Shown here: piece after piece, positions 1-10,000 of the stretch
Layout: every line of letters starts with the position of its first letter
How positions within the stretch are numbered: the first letter of the stretch is position 1
Assembly (NCBI GenBank): GCA_947381945.1
Contig: CANCXM010000005.1
Coordinates: forward strand, 1-64,000
Direction of reading: 5' to 3'
Length of the DNA stretch: 64,000 nt
Origin: an uncultured Muribaculaceae bacterium
GTDB taxonomy: Bacteria; Bacteroidota; Bacteroidia; Bacteroidales; Muribaculaceae
The notes under the pieces: model-generated
What the model was told of the DNA's origin: nothing
Databases searched by the model: none
What the model saw: the letters and a program-made list of their open reading frames with translations, nothing else
Program-made: the position numbers and the translations under genes

Positions 1-98
1 CCTTTTCCATGTTTGGCCGGCGTCCGAATTCACCGGCAAACATAGCGTCTTATGTCCTTGTGTACCTTTATCAGATATTTACGGATTTCTATTCACTG

Positions 99-1664
99 TT
101 ATTTCCTGAGGGTGAGGTTTACGATGGATTTTGCAGGAAGCTTCACCCGGATTGAGCCTTTCGATACCTTGGCTCCGTCAAAGGGGCGGATGCTGATTTT
201 CTCGGCCTGACCGAAGTCATTGAAATCGTCGATATTCGCCGCTGTCAGGATTTCGCCTTTGACCTTTCCGGTTTTCACATCGGCAAGGGGAATGTTGACT
301 TCCACCGGTTCGTTGAGGTCGATGTTGGTCAGTGTGATGTTGATTTCACCGTCTTTTGTTGACGCTGTGGCGCTGACGGTCGGGACGTTGCGGTCACCTC
401 TCACCTTGCGGGTGTCGGTCTGAATGTCGAGAGGAATGACTGTTGCATTCTGATGAGGTGTGTACATCTTGAACACATAGTATGTCGGAGTCAGCACCAT
501 CTGATCGTCCTTTGTAAGAATCATTGACTGGAGCACATTGGCAATCTGCGCGATGTTGGCCATCTTAATGCGGTCGGTATGGCGGTGGAACACGTTGAGG
601 CTCAATGCTGCCACAAGTGCGTCTCTCATTGTGTTCTGCTGGTAGAGATGACCCCTGACGGTGCCCGGTTCCTCGTCCCACCAGGTTCCCCATTCGTCGA
701 CAATCAGACCCACACGCTTCTTGGGGTCGTAGACACCCATGATTGAATCGTGACGGTTGATGACATCCTCTATTTCCAGACATTTGCCCATCGTCCAGTA
801 GAAATCATCGTCGGAGAATTTTGTTGCCGCGCCCTTGCTTCCGTTCCATCCCGCCACGGTGTAGTAGTGGAGCGAGAGGCCGTCCATCTGGCGGTTGGCA
901 TTCTTCATCAGGACTTTGGTCCAGTTGTAGTCATAGTCGCTTGCGCCTGATGCGATTTTGTAGAGCTTGTTGCCGTTGAAGTTTCGGCAATATGTCTGAT
1001 AGCGGCGATACTCGTTGCTGTATGCTTCGGGAGTGAAGTTACCGCCGCATCCCCAGCTCTCGTTTCCGACACCGAGATATTTCAGTTTCCAGGGCTTCTC
1101 GCGGCCGTTTGCCTTACGCTGTTTGGCCATCGGGCCATCCTCGGCGGTGATATATTCCACCCATTTTGCAAGTTCCTCGACAGTTCCGCTGCCGACGTTG
1201 CCGCTCAGATAGGGTTCGCATTCGAGGAGTTCGCAAAGGTTGAAGAATTCGTGGGTTCCGAAGCTGTTGTCCTCGATGGTTCCTCCCCAGTTGGTGTTGA
1301 CCATCACTGGGCGGTTCTCTTTGGGGCCGATGCCGTCGGTCCAGTGATATTCATCTGCGAAACATCCTCCCGGCCAGCGCAACACCGGGACTTTCAGTTC
1401 TTTCAAAGCTTCCAGGACATCGTTGCGGTAGCCGGAGGTGTTGGGTATCGGTGAGTCCGGACCGACCCATAGGCCACCGTAGATGCAGGTGCCGAGATGT
1501 TCGGCGAACTGGCCGTAGATTTCAGCAGGGATGGTGAGAGTGGAGTCGATTGCGTCGAAGCGGGGGGTGACGGTTGCTTCGTTTGCCGCCGATGCGGTCA
1601 TGGCGGTTCCGGTCATCAGCATTGTCGCTGCGATGAACGGACCTTTTAGCAAAATCTTTTTCAT
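99..1664 (-). CDS. GH51 alpha-L-arabinofuranosidase, secreted
   Basis: This is a 521-residue glycoside hydrolase of family GH51. Such enzymes release terminal alpha-L-arabinofuranosyl units from arabinan, arabinoxylan or arabinogalactan side chains. Residues 1-27 form a signal peptide (KK near the start, a hydrophobic core, then ASA-A), so it should act in the periplasm or at the cell surface. The catalytic barrel shows RWPGGCF (96-102), the expected acid/base Glu202 in GNESWG and the nucleophile Glu324 in VDEWGTW. A beta domain fills about 410-521. No SusC/SusD pair lies in the window, so a polysaccharide locus is not visible here. Substrate preference cannot be read from the sequence. Confidence 0.93.
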   Translation of the reverse strand: MKKILLKGPFIAATMLMTGTAMTASAANEATVTPRFDAIDSTLTIPAEIYGQFAEHLGTCIYGGLWVGPDSPIPNTSGYRNDVLEALKELKVPVLRWPGGCFADEYHWTDGIGPKENRPVMVNTNWGGTIEDNSFGTHEFFNLCELLECEPYLSGNVGSGTVEELAKWVEYITAEDGPMAKQRKANGREKPWKLKYLGVGNESWGCGGNFTPEAYSNEYRRYQTYCRNFNGNKLYKIASGASDYDYNWTKVLMKNANRQMDGLSLHYYTVAGWNGSKGAATKFSDDDFYWTMGKCLEIEDVINRHDSIMGVYDPKKRVGLIVDEWGTWWDEEPGTVRGHLYQQNTMRDALVAALSLNVFHRHTDRIKMANIAQIANVLQSMILTKDDQMVLTPTYYVFKMYTPHQNATVIPLDIQTDTRKVRGDRNVPTVSATASTKDGEINITLTNIDLNEPVEVNIPLADVKTGKVKGEILTAANIDDFNDFGQAEKISIRPFDGAKVSKGSIRVKLPAKSIVNLTLRK

Positions 1665-1754
1665 GATTCAAGAAGGTAAATTGTGATGATGATGGGGCTC
1701 TGTTTGCCTGTTCGGAGTAACCTCAGCCATAACTCCGGCCCCGTTGGTTTACTG

Positions 1755-1785
1755 CAAACTTACCAATAATAAATCGTTTATGCAA
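1755..1785 (-). promoter_or_regulatory. Promoter of the GH51 gene
   Basis: Read on the minus strand, TTG (1783-1785) and TAAGTTTG (1755-1762) are 20 bp apart, matching the Bacteroidota -33/-7 pattern. It lies about 90 bp upstream of the GH51 start, so the WYL regulator upstream is not needed for its transcription. Confidence 0.7.
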
Positions 1786-1889
1786 CGGATTTTGCATTAT
1801 CGCACCTTTTTGAGCGATTTACGAACGTATCTTTGCATAAAAAGCTATGGTGGTGAATGAAATCTGCCTAATTCACGCTTGGTGAACGG

Positions 1890-2798
1890 TCAGTTGTCGG
1901 TTGCGCTCTCGTATTGGGCAAGTGCGTTGCGCAGGCCGTCTGTGACCATAGCACGGAGTTCGGGGGGCGAGATTACCTTCACATCGGCACCGAGCGAGAG
2001 CAGTTCCTGGACGAAGTCGGGGGTGAGGCGCAGACGGTAGTGGAAGTCGGAAAATGAGTCGTGAATCTCCTCGCGCTGTGAATGGTGGAGCGGAAGGGCG
2101 CGGAGATACTTGGCCCGGCGTGCGGTGGCCCGGATGACCACGGCGTGTGGTTCGGCCTGCGTGAAGACTATCCCGAAGGAGTCGCTGACGAATTTCTCGG
2201 CGTTGAAATCAGGGTCGATTGTGAAGGTCTCACTGCCGATGATTACGTCCTCCATTCGGTCGAGTGCGTAGGTCTTGATGATTCCGTCGCGCGTGTTGAG
2301 TCCGGTGACATACCATCGCTGGCGGAAGATTTTCAGGAAGTAAGGCTCGATGACCACGTCGCGTGTGGGATTGACGCGTGTGTATGGCCGGTAGGTGAAG
2401 TGGAGGGGCCGGCGTTCCCGTAAGGCTGAGATGACCTGCGAGAGATACAGGCGCGCGGAGGGGACATCCTCAAGGAAGATTGAGTCGGAGACATCTTTCA
2501 CGGAGGAGAGCACGTTGCTCATCGCGGCTGAGTTGAGCAGCCAGTCGGTGACACTGGCCTGATGGGAGTCGCCGGAGTCGATGTAGTATTCGTAGGTGGT
2601 CGGATTGCACTCGATGTTGATGTTGAACAGTTCCTCGATGGCTCCCCTGTAGTTGTAAAAGGTGCGCCTCGGGAGTGGGTCGCCCTCGGAATAGGGCGAT
2701 TGCATCCACAGCTCGTTGAGCTTTTCGCGGGTGATGGAGCCGTAGCGGCGTATGGTATCTATCAGCCAGATGTAGCGGGCGAGAAGGTTGCGTGACAC
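1890..2798 (-). CDS. WYL-domain transcriptional regulator
   Basis: This 302-residue protein has an N-terminal helix-turn-helix region (about 1-70), then a WYL domain (about 120-200) with the hallmark Arg161-Trp162-Tyr163 in RQRWYVTGLN, and a WCX-like C-terminal part. WYL proteins are DNA-binding regulators that sense a ligand, often a nucleotide or nucleic acid. Some control phage-defence or DNA-damage genes; many Bacteroidales copies stand alone, as here. It is followed by the GH51 gene on the same strand, but that gene has its own promoter. The target genes are unknown. Confidence 0.85.
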   Translation of the reverse strand: MSRNLLARYIWLIDTIRRYGSITREKLNELWMQSPYSEGDPLPRRTFYNYRGAIEELFNINIECNPTTYEYYIDSGDSHQASVTDWLLNSAAMSNVLSSVKDVSDSIFLEDVPSARLYLSQVISALRERRPLHFTYRPYTRVNPTRDVVIEPYFLKIFRQRWYVTGLNTRDGIIKTYALDRMEDVIIGSETFTIDPDFNAEKFVSDSFGIVFTQAEPHAVVIRATARRAKYLRALPLHHSQREEIHDSFSDFHYRLRLTPDFVQELLSLGADVKVISPPELRAMVTDGLRNALAQYESATDN

Positions 2799-2885
2799 GG
2801 GGAGTTTTTGAGTTTTGAGTTGTCAGTTTTGAGTTTTTAGATTTATCGCAGGGCGAAGGGTTGGGGAGTTGGGAGTTTTGAGTTG
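2799..2885. repeat. Degenerate GAGTTTTGAGTTGTCA repeats
   Basis: The gap between the NhaC and WYL genes is made largely of short imperfect repeats of GAGTTTTGAGTT and GAGTTGTCA, interrupted by a GGGCGAAGGGTTGGGG stretch. A related AACTCACAACTCAC run occurs upstream of ftsW (about 35136-35169). It holds no gene. Confidence 0.6.
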
Positions 2886-4199
2886 TCAATTCAGCCTGCG
2901 GGGGAAGAGGAAGATGATGGAGAGTGTTATCATCGCGGCGAGTGCCCAGGGGTAGTAGAGATAGGGGAAGGGTGCCGCGGGTGAGATGCCGGCAAGTGAT
3001 GTGGCCAGAAGGGTCTGTGCGCCGTAGGGAATGAGGCACTGTACCACGCATGAGGCTGAGTCAAGCAGCGACGCACTCTTGCGGGAATCGATGCCGTAGC
3101 GTTCGGCAATGTCGCGTGAGATTCCTCCAACGGTGATGATTGCCACTGTGTTGTTGGCCGTGCAGAGGTTCACGATTCCGACGAGCAGCGCAAGTATGGC
3201 CTGTGCGCCACGTCGGCCCGAAATGCGGGATGTCAGTCCCTGCAGGAGGAACTGTATGCCCCCTGCTGCCTTGATGAGTCCGAGCATTCCGGCGGCGAGG
3301 AGGGTGATGATGATGAGGTCGCCCATCCCGTCGATACCGCTGCCTGCGAATGAAGCCATGTCGATGAGGCTTACCCCGTTGATAAGTCCCATGATGATGG
3401 CGGTGAGTATGCCGAGCGAGAGGACTATAGTCACATTGATTCCTGCAATGGCAGTGGCGAGCACGACTATATAGGGGAGGATGAGGAAGTAGTCACTCTC
3501 TCGGGCGAGGACAATCGGCGGGGTGTCCTGACCCATGATGATATATGCCCCCAATGTGATGAGTGCGGCCGGAAGCGCTATCCAGAGGTTGGCTTTGAAT
3601 TTGTCGGCCATGTTGCATCCCTGTGAGCGCGTGGCCGCTATTGTCGTGTCGGATATGAACGAAAGGTTATCGCCGAAGAAGGCGCCTCCGAGCACGACCG
3701 CCACATAGAAGGCCGTATTGGCGTCTGCTATCTGTGCGATTTCAACAGCGAGAGGCGTGAGGGCAACAACCGTACCTACAGATGTGCCGACCGACAGGGA
3801 TATGAAACATGCTGCGAAGAAGAGGGTTGGAATCACGAATTCCGGAGGGAAGAAGCGGAGGGTCAGATTGACGGTCGCGTCAATAGCCCCTATTTCTTTT
3901 GCCACACTCGCAAAGGCCCCGGCAAGCACGAAGACCCATATCATGTAGAGGATGTTGAAGTGTCCGGCGGCGCGGGAAAAGGTCTCGATGCGTTCCATCA
4001 GAGGCCGTCCGCGATAGATTGCCACGGCCCACATCGAGGCCGCCACAAGAGCCACGGCTATCGGCATCTTGTAGAAATCGTCGAGTATGATTGAAACGGC
4101 CACATAGAGCAGCAGGAATACGATGACAGGCGAAAGCGCAAGCCACCCCTGCCCGGCAGGTATCCGTCGGTCGGTATCAATTGGCATTTGTTGGTGCAT
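2886..4199 (-). CDS. nhaC: Na+/H+ antiporter, NhaC family
   Basis: This 437-residue inner-membrane protein has about a dozen hydrophobic segments. The conserved stretch around GGAFFGDNLSFISDTTIAA matches NhaC-type antiporters, which expel Na+ in exchange for protons. Length fits the family. It has its own promoter about 55 bp upstream and is followed, after a repeat-filled gap, by the WYL regulator gene. Its exact substrate cannot be told from the sequence; related carriers of the ion transporter superfamily take malate/lactate or amino acids. Confidence 0.85.
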   Translation of the reverse strand: MHQQMPIDTDRRIPAGQGWLALSPVIVFLLLYVAVSIILDDFYKMPIAVALVAASMWAVAIYRGRPLMERIETFSRAAGHFNILYMIWVFVLAGAFASVAKEIGAIDATVNLTLRFFPPEFVIPTLFFAACFISLSVGTSVGTVVALTPLAVEIAQIADANTAFYVAVVLGGAFFGDNLSFISDTTIAATRSQGCNMADKFKANLWIALPAALITLGAYIIMGQDTPPIVLARESDYFLILPYIVVLATAIAGINVTIVLSLGILTAIIMGLINGVSLIDMASFAGSGIDGMGDLIIITLLAAGMLGLIKAAGGIQFLLQGLTSRISGRRGAQAILALLVGIVNLCTANNTVAIITVGGISRDIAERYGIDSRKSASLLDSASCVVQCLIPYGAQTLLATSLAGISPAAPFPYLYYPWALAAMITLSIIFLFPRRLN

Positions 4200-4254
4200 T
4201 TGCAGAACTGTTTATGAGTGACATTATTGGGGAGAGCTTGACATTTATCCAACA

Positions 4255-4286
4255 CAAAAGTACGATAATTCCGATAAGTCAACAAA
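4255..4286 (-). promoter_or_regulatory. Promoter of nhaC
   Basis: On the minus strand, TTTG (4283-4286) is separated by 20 bp from TACTTTTG (4255-4262). This is a full match to the Bacteroidota consensus. Confidence 0.75.
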
Positions 4287-4353
4287 TTTATAGCCAATTA
4301 ACCACTCCTCCCGACCGCATCTCCAATAAATACAACGTCCGGTAGGGACCTCC

Positions 4354-4381
4354 GGTAGGGACGCTTTTCAAAGCGTCCGCA
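4354..4381. repeat. REP-like family A, copy 1
   Basis: GGTAGGGACGC begins a 28-bp element whose centre is the palindrome GACGCTTTTCAAAGCGTC and which ends in CGCA. Other copies lie at 4909-4936, 5025-5052 (inverted), 6899-6925, 43473-43499, 43662-43688 (inverted) and 57975-58003 (inverted). Confidence 0.8.
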
Positions 4382-4478
4382 TCAGCAATCATCCTCCCTG
4401 AAAACCAAGCGTCCGCATCAGCAATCATCATCCCTGAAAACAAAGCGTCCGCAACATCAATCATCCTCCCTGAAAACA
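4371..4478. repeat. 3 x 36-bp tandem repeat
   Basis: Three 36-bp units (4371-4406, 4407-4442, 4443-4478) each begin AAGCGTCCGC and end TCCCTGAAAAC plus one base. They appear to have grown from the right half of the adjacent REP-like element. An open frame on the minus strand across them is a by-product of the repeat period being divisible by three. Confidence 0.85.
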
Positions 4479-4556
4479 TTACACCCCGCCCCTATAAAAA
4501 CAAAAAAACGCCCCTTTGTCTAAAAGGAACGCAGCGTTGGGATTCGGAAAAGAAAC

Positions 4557-4664
4557 TTACTTCTCCTGGGCATTCTTTACCTCATTAAGATAGAGTTCGG
4601 CTCTTGCGATGCAATAGCTTGCGGTGCGGAATGCGTTGGCAGCTTTTTTGATGATGTTGTTCAT
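4557..4664 (-). CDS. 35-residue small ORF, unknown function
   Basis: An ATG frame on the minus strand encodes 35 residues, starting MNNIIKKAANAFRTASY and ending NEVKNAQEK. The composition suggests one cationic amphipathic helix without a signal peptide. A TACCTTTG -7 box lies about 85 bp upstream (4748-4755) and the leader holds a 23-bp direct repeat. The frame uses sensible codons and lies alone in an otherwise non-coding gap. I do not recognise a family; it may be a translated small protein or, less likely, part of a small RNA. Conservation would decide. Confidence 0.55.
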   Translation of the reverse strand: MNNIIKKAANAFRTASYCIARAELYLNEVKNAQEK

Positions 4665-4670
4665 AATGAT

Positions 4671-4719
4671 AAAGAATTAAATAGAACCTAAAATATAAAG
4701 AATTGAATAGAACCTAAAA
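4671..4719. repeat. 23-bp direct repeat in the small-ORF leader
   Basis: Two copies (4671-4693 and 4697-4719) differ at one base and share ATAGAACCTAAAA. They lie in the 5' leader of the 35-residue ORF, directly before its start codon. Confidence 0.75.
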
Positions 4720-4747
4720 AATTATCTCTTTCTCTTAAGAAACACCG

Positions 4748-4755
4748 CAAAGGTA
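4748..4755 (-). promoter_or_regulatory. -7 box upstream of the 35-residue ORF
   Basis: The minus strand reads TACCTTTG, a perfect -7 element. No well-spaced TTTG was found upstream, so this is a partial promoter call. Confidence 0.5.
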
Positions 4756-4908
4756 CAAAATGTTTTATAAATATGTTTTATAACATACGATTTTTAAAAT
4801 ATAAATTCACTAATTTTAACAAATAACCCAATCATCAAATGCCCAAATTCCCAATTCCCAAAAGCCCAATCACCGAATTCCCAACCACCGAATATCCATT
4901 TACCACCC

Positions 4909-5052
4909 GGTAGGGACGCTTTTCAAAGCGTCCGCAAAATGAATACATCCCGAAAAAGAAAACCATCCATACAAAAACCATCCAATGCAAAAACCATCCG
5001 CGACAAAGAATACCAATATCCATTTGCGGACGCTTTGAAAAGCGTCCCTACC
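4909..5052. repeat. Inverted pair of REP-like family A elements
   Basis: Copies at 4909-4936 and 5025-5052 face each other and are each preceded by AATATCCATTT. The 88 bp between them is low-complexity ACCATCC-rich sequence. The rest of the 4.2-5.15 kb gap is AT-rich and holds only CCCAA-type short repeats besides the small ORF. Confidence 0.75.
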
Positions 5053-5150
5053 GGGCATTTTCAACCCATCCACACCGGGCTTTTTTAATACATCTTCCAA
5101 ATCATTCGTCCCGGATGGCCGGTTTTGTCATTTGGCCATTTATTCCACAT

Positions 5151-6785
5151 TCAAAACGGTGCTTTATCTACAGTCTTGCCCCAGTTGCCACGGTCGAGGT
5201 TGCGGTAGGAGAGAGCTTCGTGGAGATGATGGGGGAGGATGGGTGTGTTGACTGCAGCGCGGAGAGCGTTGGACGATAAGGTGTTGCCGGTTTGGTCGGC
5301 TGTGGCGATGAGGGCGCTTGCCTGTTCAAGGTCTGCGATGGTGCGGGCCACTTTGAGGATGCGGTCGTAGGCGCGGGCACTCATGTCGAGTCGCGTCATG
5401 GCCTCACGCAAGGTTTCAAGGCCCTCACGGTCAATAGAGGCGTGGGTGCGGAGAAGGCGCGAATTCATCTGCGCATTTGAGTGGATGCCTCGTTCTCCGG
5501 CGAAACGCAAAGCCTGAATCTCACGCGCCACGACCACACGGCGTTTCATCACCGCGCTCTTCTCCCCCTCGCGTTTCGACGACAGTTCGTCGAACGCCAC
5601 GGGATAGATTTCCACCTGCAGGTCTATGCGGTCGAGAAGCGGACCGCTGATTTTGTTGAGATACTTCTGCACCGCTCCGGGCGAACAGATGCACTCTTTG
5701 GTCGGGTGGTTGTAGTAACCGCAGGGACAGGGATTCATCGAGGCCACGAGCATGAATCCTGCGGGATAGTCGATGGTGTATTTCGCGCGGGCGATGGTGA
5801 TGTGGCGGTCTTCGAGCGGTTGACGCATCACTTCGAGCACCTGACGCGAGAATTCCGGAAATTCATCAAGGAAAAGCACACCGTTGTGGGCAAGTGAAAT
5901 CTCGCCGGGCGCAGGATTTGCACCACCTCCCACGAGCGCTACCGGAGAGATGGTGTGGTGTGGCGCACGATATGGCCGGGAGGTCATCAGCCGTGAACCG
6001 CTGCGCAGTTTTCCTGCCACGGAGTGAATCTTTGTTGTTTCAAGTGCCTCGGCAAGGGTAAGGGGTGGAAGGATGGTCGGCAGACGTTTGGCCATCATGG
6101 ACTTGCCCGCTCCGGGAGGGCCGACCATAAGAATGTTATGGCCTCCTGCACATGCCACCTCGAAGGCCCTCTTGACCAATTCTTGACCCTTCACCTCCGA
6201 GAAATCGCAGTCGAAAATGGCCGATGCGCGGGCGAATTCCTCCCGTGTGTTGACCACCACAGGTGTCGGTGCGCTCTTTCCTATCACAAATTCAATGACC
6301 TCGCGGAGTGTCGACATGCCGTAGACTTCCAGATTGTTGACCACTGCGGCCTCTGTCGCGTTGGCCACAGGCACTATCATCCCCTTGAATCCCATTTCCC
6401 GTGCCTTTATGGCCATAGGCAATACACCCTTTATCGGCAGGATGGAGCCGTCGAGCGAGAGCTCGCCCATTATCATGAAGGAGTCGAGCGGAATCGACGG
6501 ACTTATCTGCTCACATGCAGCCAATATACCTATGGCGATGGGCAGGTCGTAGGCGGCTCCCTCCTTGCGCACATCGGCAGGAGAGAGGTTGACGACCGTG
6601 CGCCGGCGGGGCCATTTGTAGCCCGACTGGCTTATCGCGGAAACCACTCTCTGATAGCTCTCCTTGACGGCTGTATCGGCCATCCCGACAAGCGAGAACT
6701 GCACACCGTTTTCCGATACGGTCTCGATGGTGATGATGAGAGCGTCAATGCCTTGCACTGCCGCACCGTAGGTCTTTATTAGCAT
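5151..6785 (-). CDS. comM: ComM/YifB-family AAA+ protein (Mg-chelatase-like)
   Basis: This 544-residue protein has an N-terminal Lon-protease-like domain (about 1-170), a Walker A motif GPPGAGKS near residue 222, a Walker B LFLDEFPEF, and the cysteine cluster CPCGYYNHPTKECIC typical of the ComM/YifB group. In Vibrio, ComM is a hexameric helicase that drives branch migration during natural transformation; its role in Bacteroidota is not established. The segment near 470-500 carries a small insertion before the usual C-terminal EALSYRNLDR. It stands alone between repeat-rich gaps. Confidence 0.88.
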   Translation of the reverse strand: MLIKTYGAAVQGIDALIITIETVSENGVQFSLVGMADTAVKESYQRVVSAISQSGYKWPRRRTVVNLSPADVRKEGAAYDLPIAIGILAACEQISPSIPLDSFMIMGELSLDGSILPIKGVLPMAIKAREMGFKGMIVPVANATEAAVVNNLEVYGMSTLREVIEFVIGKSAPTPVVVNTREEFARASAIFDCDFSEVKGQELVKRAFEVACAGGHNILMVGPPGAGKSMMAKRLPTILPPLTLAEALETTKIHSVAGKLRSGSRLMTSRPYRAPHHTISPVALVGGGANPAPGEISLAHNGVLFLDEFPEFSRQVLEVMRQPLEDRHITIARAKYTIDYPAGFMLVASMNPCPCGYYNHPTKECICSPGAVQKYLNKISGPLLDRIDLQVEIYPVAFDELSSKREGEKSAVMKRRVVVAREIQALRFAGERGIHSNAQMNSRLLRTHASIDREGLETLREAMTRLDMSARAYDRILKVARTIADLEQASALIATADQTGNTLSSNALRAAVNTPILPHHLHEALSYRNLDRGNWGKTVDKAPF

Positions 6786-6796
6786 GGTAATTGAGA

Positions 6797-6925
6797 GTAT
6801 AGAGGTTAAAGTATAGAGTATAGAATTTTCAGTATAGAGATTTTTTCAGTATAGAGGGTAAAGTATAGAGTATAGATAATAGCCATGCTGGACGCTTTGT
6901 AGGGACGCGCTGTAGCGCGTATGCC
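6797..6925. repeat. GTATAGAG repeats and REP-like family A copy
   Basis: AGTATAGAG-type blocks (6797-6825, 6847-6882) recur almost exactly between murD and ftsW (35012-35131). They are followed by a family A REP-like element at 6899-6925 whose hairpin core is ACGCGCTGTAGCGCGT. The remaining bases to 7047 are AT-rich with short TCTAAT/TATCT repeats and hold no gene. Confidence 0.75.
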
Positions 6926-7047
6926 AAGTGAGGGCGATTTCTCTAATCAGTGAGGTGGCTATTCTCTAATTAAGGTATCTAATCAGGAATCTATATTTTT
7001 CTATTAGGTATCTATTTCCTATGAATTATCTATGTAGCATATAGGCC

Positions 7048-10000
7048 TCAATTATGCGCGAGGAGTTTGCGGATTTCATCTATCGGTAACTTCCGGCGCA
7101 GGGCATAGTCGGCCATCTGATCCTCGCCGACCGGGCCGATGAGGAAATAGGAGGCTTCCGGATGGGCTATGTATAGGCCACATACAGTTGCCGAGGGTTC
7201 CATAGCTCCATTTTCGGTAAGGCTCACGCCGATTTCTTCGAAGTGGAGGAGGGGGGCGAGTTCGTGGGTGAGTTTCTGGTCGGGCAGGGAGGGATAGCCG
7301 ACAGCCGGGCGTATGCCGCTGTAACGGCCTTGGAACATTTCGTGGATGGTCAGGGATTCATCCTTTGCATAGCCCCAAAGCTCACGGCGCACTTTCGAGT
7401 GGAGATACTCTGAGGCTGCTTCGGCGAGGCGGTGCCCGATGCTCTGGACGAGCAGGGAGCGGTAGCTGTCACCCTCCGCGTCGAAGCGTTCGCGCTGTTT
7501 CGAGAGGTCTACTGTGACGGCAAAAGCGCCGATGTGGTCATTCTCCGGGAGTATGTAGTCGGCAAGTGAGCGTGTCGGGGCATCCTTTTCGGGAGTCTGC
7601 GACCGCAGGGTCGGGATGCGCACCGTGGAGCGTACACGCTCTTTCGCTTCTGAGGTCGAGATTATGATGTCGTCACCTTCGGGATGTGCTTCGGTCAGGG
7701 TGACGACGGCTTTGCCGACTGTCCCATCGCGTTGGAGTTCGCGCAGGAGGGACGAAGCATCGTCATAGAGCTTCAATACCTCCTCACCCTTCTGCACGTC
7801 GCCGTGGCAATGCTTCTCTATCCATGCGCGGCGGCAGGAGGGGCAGTCATGGAGTGTGGTGACCGAGGCGAAATCGCCCGGCATCTTCCATGCGTTGAAG
7901 AAGAAGCGCCAGTTGATGAATGGCAGCACTTCCGACAAGGGAATATCCATCACTGTGCGCCCCTTGACCGCAGGCTCCACGGGATTATGCTGTTGCAGTG
8001 AGTGGCGGATTGAGCGCTTGCGCGCCTCTTCGAGAGGAATTTTGGGCGTGTTGCGGAGCTGTTCGCGTTGGCGAAGGGTGGAATATTCGTCGCGGAGCGC
8101 ACGGATGTAGTCCTCGCGTGTCGACGAGTTGAGCAGACGTGCGGCGATGAGAGGATTTTGCGAAGCGTCGGGAACATGGATGACCGGTGCGGAATAGCAG
8201 GGTGCTATCTTCACGGCTGTGTGGATGCGCGATGTTGTGGCACCTCCGACCATCACCGGGATGTCGAGTCCGCTCTTTTCCATCAGTTCGACCACATGGG
8301 CCATCTCCTCAAGCGAGGGGGTGATGAGGCCCGAGAGACACACGAGGTCAGGTTTCTCGGCTATGGCTGTGCTGACGATTTTCTCCGCCGGAACCATCAC
8401 GCCGAGGTCGATGACCTCATAGTTGTTGCAGGCGAGGACAATCGAGACGATATTCTTTCCGATGTCGTGGACATCACCCTTAACCGTCGCGAATATCACT
8501 TTTCCGGCTTTTGCGGCCTCGCGTGAATCTTTCCGCGCCTCGATGGCGGGGGTGAGGATGCTGACGGCGCGTTTCATCGTGCGGGCGGTCTTCACGACCT
8601 GCGGCAGAAACATCTTCCCTTCGCCGAAGAGCCGGCCGACGCGGTTCATTCCCTCCATCAGAGGGCCGTCGATGATACTGACGGGGTCCGGATACTTTTC
8701 AAGAGCCTCGGCAAGGTCGCTGTCGAGATGGTCATGGATACCCTTGACAAGCGCATGGGTCAGGCGCTCCTCAACAGTGAGTTTGCGCCACTCCTCTTCT
8801 TTGGCAGCGGTTGCTGCGCCGGCCTGCGAGGCGGATTCCTTCTCGCGCAGCATCTGCTGGGCGTGTTCAATCAGTTCCTCCGCCGCCTCCTCGCGCCGGT
8901 AGAGCACGACGTCCTCCAACAGCGAACGTAGTCCCGGCTCGATGTCCTCGTAGGTGACGGCCGAGGAGGGGTTGACAATCGCCATATCCATTCCTGCGGC
9001 GATTGCATGATAGAGGAAGACAGCGTGCATGGCCTCGCGGAGATAGTTGTTGCCACGGAAGGAGAAGGAGAGGTTGCTGACACCTCCGCTCACCTTTGCG
9101 CCCGGCAGATTCTCTTTGATCCACTTGACGGCGCGGATGAAGTCGAGTCCGTAGCGGTCATGTTCCTTCATTCCGGTTGCTATGGCGAGGATGTTGGGGT
9201 CGAAGATGATGTCTTCGGGATTGAAACCGAGGCGTTCGGTCAGCAGACGGTAGGCGCGGGCGCAGACTTCGGTTTTGCGTTCGAAGGTGTCGGCCTGACC
9301 GGTTTCGTCGAAGGCCATGACGACAGTGGCCGCTCCGAGCTGCATGATGCGCCGTGCATGTTCGAGGAAAGGTTGTTCACCCTCCTTGAGCGATATGGAG
9401 TTGACTATCGGTTTACCCTGCACGCATTTCAGCGCGGCTTCGATTACCTCCCATTTCGATGAGTCTATCATGACCGGCACGCGCGCGATGTCAGGCTCGG
9501 AGGCGATGAGATTGAGGAAGCCACACATCTCCTTGCGGGCATCCATCATGCCGTCGTCCATGTTTATGTCGATTATCTGTGCACCGTCCTCCACCTGTTT
9601 GCGTGCGATGGTCAAGGCTTCGTCGAGTTTTCCCTCCTTGATGAGGCGCAGGAATTTGCGCGATCCGGCCACATTGCAGCGCTCGCCGACGTTGACGAAG
9701 AGCGAGTCGGGACGGATCTCGACCGGTTCGAGGCCTGAAAGGTGCATGGCCTGCGGAATTTCGGGCAGGGTACGGGGGGAATGGTGTTTGGCCTCAGCAG
9801 CTATGGCTGCGATATGGGCGGGGGTGGTGCCGCAGCAGCCGCCGACGATGTTGAGCAAGCCTTGCGCGAGATATTCGCGGATGTGGAGGGCCATTGTCTC
9901 CGGAGTTTCCTCATACTCACCCATTGCGTTGGGGAGTCCGGCATTGGGATGGCAACTTACCGGCAGGGGGGAGATGCGGGAGAGTTCGGCGACATGGGGG

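Noticed and set aside
1828-1835. Plus-strand TATCTTTG in the GH51/WYL gap
   Set aside because: It would direct transcription against the WYL gene and lacks a -33 element.
4288-4479. Repetitive minus-strand ORF (MFSGRMIDVADALFSG...)
   Set aside because: It is the translation of the 36-bp tandem repeat and a REP-like element, with no upstream signals; an artefact of repeat length divisible by three.
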